Assembly (NCBI GenBank): GCA_945902215.1
Contig: CAMDML010000013.1
Coordinates: forward strand, 1-53,132
Source: Klebsiella pneumoniae
GTDB taxonomy: Bacteria; Pseudomonadota; Gammaproteobacteria; Pseudomonadales; Pseudohongiellaceae
DNA length: 53,132 nt
Reading direction: 5' to 3'
Part shown: positions 51,138-53,132 of the stretch, piece after piece
Layout of the letters: every line of letters starts with the position of its first letter
Numbering within the stretch: the first letter of the stretch is position 1
The notes under the pieces: generated by a model
What the model was told of the DNA's origin: nothing
What the model saw: the letters and a program-made list of their open reading frames with translations, nothing else
Database searches by the model: none
Position numbers and translations under genes: made by a program

Positions 51138-52379
51138 ATGCCCCGAGCAGTAAAACCTCTTTCAGATACTCAAGCCAGACAAGCAAAGCCCGCAGTGAAG
51201 GAATACAACCTCGCTGACGGCAAGGGTCTGTACCTTCGTGTAAAGCCCACAGGTTCCAAGCTGTGGCTGTTCAACTACTACCGCCCCTTTACCAAGCAAC
51301 GCGCCAACCTGAGCTTGGGCACTTACCCAGAGTTGAGCTTGCTGGATGCCAGAGAGGCCGCGCAAAAGTTCAACGGCTTGCTGATCAGCGCAATTGACCC
51401 GCAGGAATTCAGGCGCGAACAGGAACGGAACAGCACCGAAGCACAACTCAACACCTTCCAGCACATCGCCAGCAAATGGCTGGCCCTGAAGCAGCCCGAT
51501 ATTTCAGAGGTCTATCACGCCAAGATTGCCAACCGCCTGAACCTCTACCTGTTTCCGAAGCTGGGCAAGGTGCCCATTCACAAACTGAGTGCCGTGCAAA
51601 CCATCGAAGTCCTTTCCCCGTTGGCCAAGACCGGCAAACTTGAAACCGTGAAGAAAATTTGCGGCTGGGTGAATGAAATCATGGTGTACAGCGTGAACAC
51701 CGGCCTGCTTCATGCTAACCCCCTGGCAGGCATTGGCAGGGCTTTCAATTCTCCAAAGGTGGAGAACATGCCTACGCTCAAGCCCGAGCAACTGCCCGAG
51801 CTAATGCAAGCGCTGAACAGGGCAAATATCAAGCTGGTGACGCGCTGCCTGATCGAATGGCAATTGCACACTATGTGCCGTCCTGCTGAAGCAGCCGGGG
51901 CCAAGTGGGCGGAAATCAGCATGGAAAAGAAACAGTGGGAAATTCCAGCCGAGCGCATGAAGAAAAACAAAGCGCATTTCGTGCCCCTGTCAAAACAGGC
52001 CATGAGCCTGCTTGAAGTGATCAGGCCACTATCTGGGGGCAGGGAGTTCATCTTTCCGGCAGACAAGAACCCCCGGCAGTCGGCCAACTCCCAAACCGCC
52101 AACATGGCGCTAAAACGTGCGGGCTTCAAAGGCCGACTGGTAGCGCATGGCCTGCGCGCCTTGGCCAGCACCACGCTGAACGAACAGGGCTTTGACGCTG
52201 ACGTTATCGAAGCTGCCCTTGCCCACATCGACAAGAACACCATCCGTGCTACCTACAACCGTGCAGACTACCTCAAACGAAGACGCGTAATGATGCAATG
52301 GTGGTCTGATCACATTGAACAGGCTGCCATTGGCAATCTGAGCGTGACGGGAAGAAAACAACTAAAAGTAGTGGGATAA
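51138..52379 (+). CDS. P4-type tyrosine integrase
   Basis: 413 residues. N-terminal DUF4102 arm-binding domain (about 5-95: LADGKGLYLRVKPTGSKLWLF, LSLGTYPELSLLDARE), a core-binding domain (about 100-200) and the catalytic domain. The catalytic residues are complete: R248 in TMCRPAEAAG, H337 and R340 in HGLRALAS, H363 in LAHIDKN, and nucleophile Y373 in ATYNRADY. It should insert and excise the island at the adjacent tRNA-Leu. It looks intact. Confidence 0.95.
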   Translation: MPRAVKPLSDTQARQAKPAVKEYNLADGKGLYLRVKPTGSKLWLFNYYRPFTKQRANLSLGTYPELSLLDAREAAQKFNGLLISAIDPQEFRREQERNSTEAQLNTFQHIASKWLALKQPDISEVYHAKIANRLNLYLFPKLGKVPIHKLSAVQTIEVLSPLAKTGKLETVKKICGWVNEIMVYSVNTGLLHANPLAGIGRAFNSPKVENMPTLKPEQLPELMQALNRANIKLVTRCLIEWQLHTMCRPAEAAGAKWAEISMEKKQWEIPAERMKKNKAHFVPLSKQAMSLLEVIRPLSGGREFIFPADKNPRQSANSQTANMALKRAGFKGRLVAHGLRALASTTLNEQGFDADVIEAALAHIDKNTIRATYNRADYLKRRRVMMQWWSDHIEQAAIGNLSVTGRKQLKVVG

Positions 52380-52449
52380 CAACCAATAGGCTGTTGTAAA
52401 TAAACTGGCCTGAATTGGTGGTCAACCGGGCAAATAAGGAATATTTGGC

Positions 52450-53004
52450 ATGGCGTCTACTTCACAAACCGGAATTGACCTCAAATGCTGCCTCGATTTT
52501 CTACAAACGTATGGCAGGTTTCGCTACACACGACTTGACGCTCTCAAGGAGGACGAGGTCGATAGAATTTTTCGAAGTAAAGGTCTTAGTCAAAGGGAGA
52601 GCACTGAAAATTTTTACGCATCCGCCCATGAAGAAATTGCCTCGATACTACTTAGCCCTACGCCATTTCAAAAATATCTAAATGGGACGCACCAATTCCG
52701 GTCCGCATTGGAGACGGTCACTCATTCTAGACCCTTTTTTGCCGAGATTTCGATAGCCGAATATGACTTCATTTACAAGTCCAGATATGGGCTCGACAAA
52801 GAAAGAGATTGGCGGCTGCAATATATTTTTGCTTGCGGTATTTACGCATTTCATTTTCACGAGGAGGCCCCACCCGAGCTTTTCAAACACAACAAATTAG
52901 AAGGCTTAAAATTTAGCAGGGAAACTAAAAGCGCAACTAGTCGCCTAAGAATTTCGATCAAGAGCGATGGATTTGCAATACCGCCGACGTCCCCCCGTAA
53001 TTGA
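52450..53004 (+). CDS. Unrecognised island protein, C-terminus probably cut by IS insertion
   Basis: 184 residues, no family recognised. It has no signal peptide or membrane helix and is rich in Phe and Tyr (FYASAHEEIASILL, FHFHEEAPPELF). The region is visibly richer in A and T than the housekeeping genes, as expected for transferred cargo. An AAGGA site precedes the ATG by about 10 bases. The stop TGA (53002-53004) coincides with what appears to be the first bases of the following IS element, so the original protein was probably longer and the last residues (PTSPRN) mark the break. Confidence 0.55.
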   Translation: MASTSQTGIDLKCCLDFLQTYGRFRYTRLDALKEDEVDRIFRSKGLSQRESTENFYASAHEEIASILLSPTPFQKYLNGTHQFRSALETVTHSRPFFAEISIAEYDFIYKSRYGLDKERDWRLQYIFACGIYAFHFHEEAPPELFKHNKLEGLKFSRETKSATSRLRISIKSDGFAIPPTSPRN

Positions 53005-53132
53005 GTAGCACCCTGATTTAGAGTCCAATTCCCCAGACGAGGAGATTGGACATGAAGAAACGCTTTACAGAAGAACAGATCATTGGCTTCCTGAAGGAGG
53101 TCGATGCAGGCATCCCGGTGAAGGAGTTGTGC
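53002..53132 (+). mobile_element. IS3-family insertion sequence, left end (continues beyond window)
   Basis: The element probably begins at TGAGTAGCACCCTGATT, the kind of TG-ended inverted repeat IS3-type elements carry, 50 bases ahead of an OrfA gene. The right end is outside the window, so neither the repeat nor the target duplication can be checked here. Confidence 0.6.
53052..53132 (+). CDS. IS3-family transposase OrfA, N-terminal fragment
   Basis: 27 codons are visible to the window edge: MKKRFTEEQIIGFLKEVDAG, then IPVKELC. This is the start of the helix-turn-helix protein OrfA of IS3-family elements of the IS407 type (RFTEEQIIGFLKxAxAGxPVKELC). A GGAGATTGGAC site precedes the ATG. OrfB would follow outside the window. 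Confidence 0.85.
   Translation, partial: MKKRFTEEQIIGFLKEVDAGIPVKELC

Noticed and set aside
1..53132. CRISPR arrays, rRNA genes, replication origin, toxin-antitoxin pairs
   Set aside because: No regularly spaced repeats, rRNA sequence, DnaA-box cluster or recognisable toxin-antitoxin gene pair was seen.

Overview
The window is bacterial chromosome, most likely from a gammaproteobacterium of the broad Pseudomonadales/Cellvibrionales type. The gene order is the main evidence. Two housekeeping blocks match Pseudomonas-like neighbourhoods: epmB-fimX with efp/epmA, psd, rhodanese, rsgA and orn at about 5.6-14.5 kb; and alr-dnaB-rplI-(DUF2232)-rpsR-rpsF-rlmB-rnr-tRNA-Leu at about 41-51 kb. The EpmA/EpmB route of EF-P modification, FimX and QueG also point to gammaproteobacteria. 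I cannot name a genus.

Layout. (1) 0-7.7 kb is a signalling cluster: a truncated histidine kinase, a response regulator with a small membrane protein, a GAF-like histidine kinase facing a response regulator with an enlarged receiver domain, a HAMP protein with a damaged cyclase-like domain, and FimX with degenerate GGDEF and EVL domains. The last three follow epmB on the minus strand at short spacing. (2) 7.7-14.5 kb is core: the EF-P system (epmB, efp, epmA), an RDD membrane protein, the rsgA-rhodanese-psd operon and orn. (3) 14.7-31.9 kb is accessory. It holds two TonB-dependent receptors, a secreted PHP-domain protein, a Tat-exported phospholipase C, a 5'-nucleotidase-like lipoprotein, an uncharacterised internally duplicated secreted protein paired with a DUF6152 protein, a DUF6065 protein, gene remnants, and a two-gene hydroquinone 1,2-dioxygenase lying between the two halves of a split spermidine-synthase-like system. 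The phosphoesterases and receptors suggest scavenging of organic phosphate or phospholipid, which is inference. (4) 32-38.3 kb has qmcA-nfeD, queG, a DUF1348 protein, an AraC/methyltransferase fusion, and a divergent histidine kinase/response regulator pair. (5) 38.3-50.8 kb has a protein with three tandem DnaT-like domains, radA, alr, dnaB, a membrane-anchored winged-helix-like regulator, the rplI-rpsF group, rlmB and rnr. (6) From 50.9 kb a tRNA-Leu(CAG) is followed at once by a P4-type integrase, an unrecognised AT-richer gene and the start of an IS3-family element. This is one end of an integrative island that continues beyond the window.

The observations most worth following are: the hydroquinone dioxygenase pair, whose four metal ligands match the known enzyme in identity and spacing; the run of degenerate nucleotide-signalling proteins behind epmB; the triple DnaT-domain protein beside radA; the ToxR-like membrane regulator; repeated operator-like palindromes between the divergent kinase and regulator; repeated 8-mers in front of the integrase that look like arm sites; and an apparent truncation of the island gene by the IS end. 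No CRISPR array, rRNA gene or replication origin was seen.
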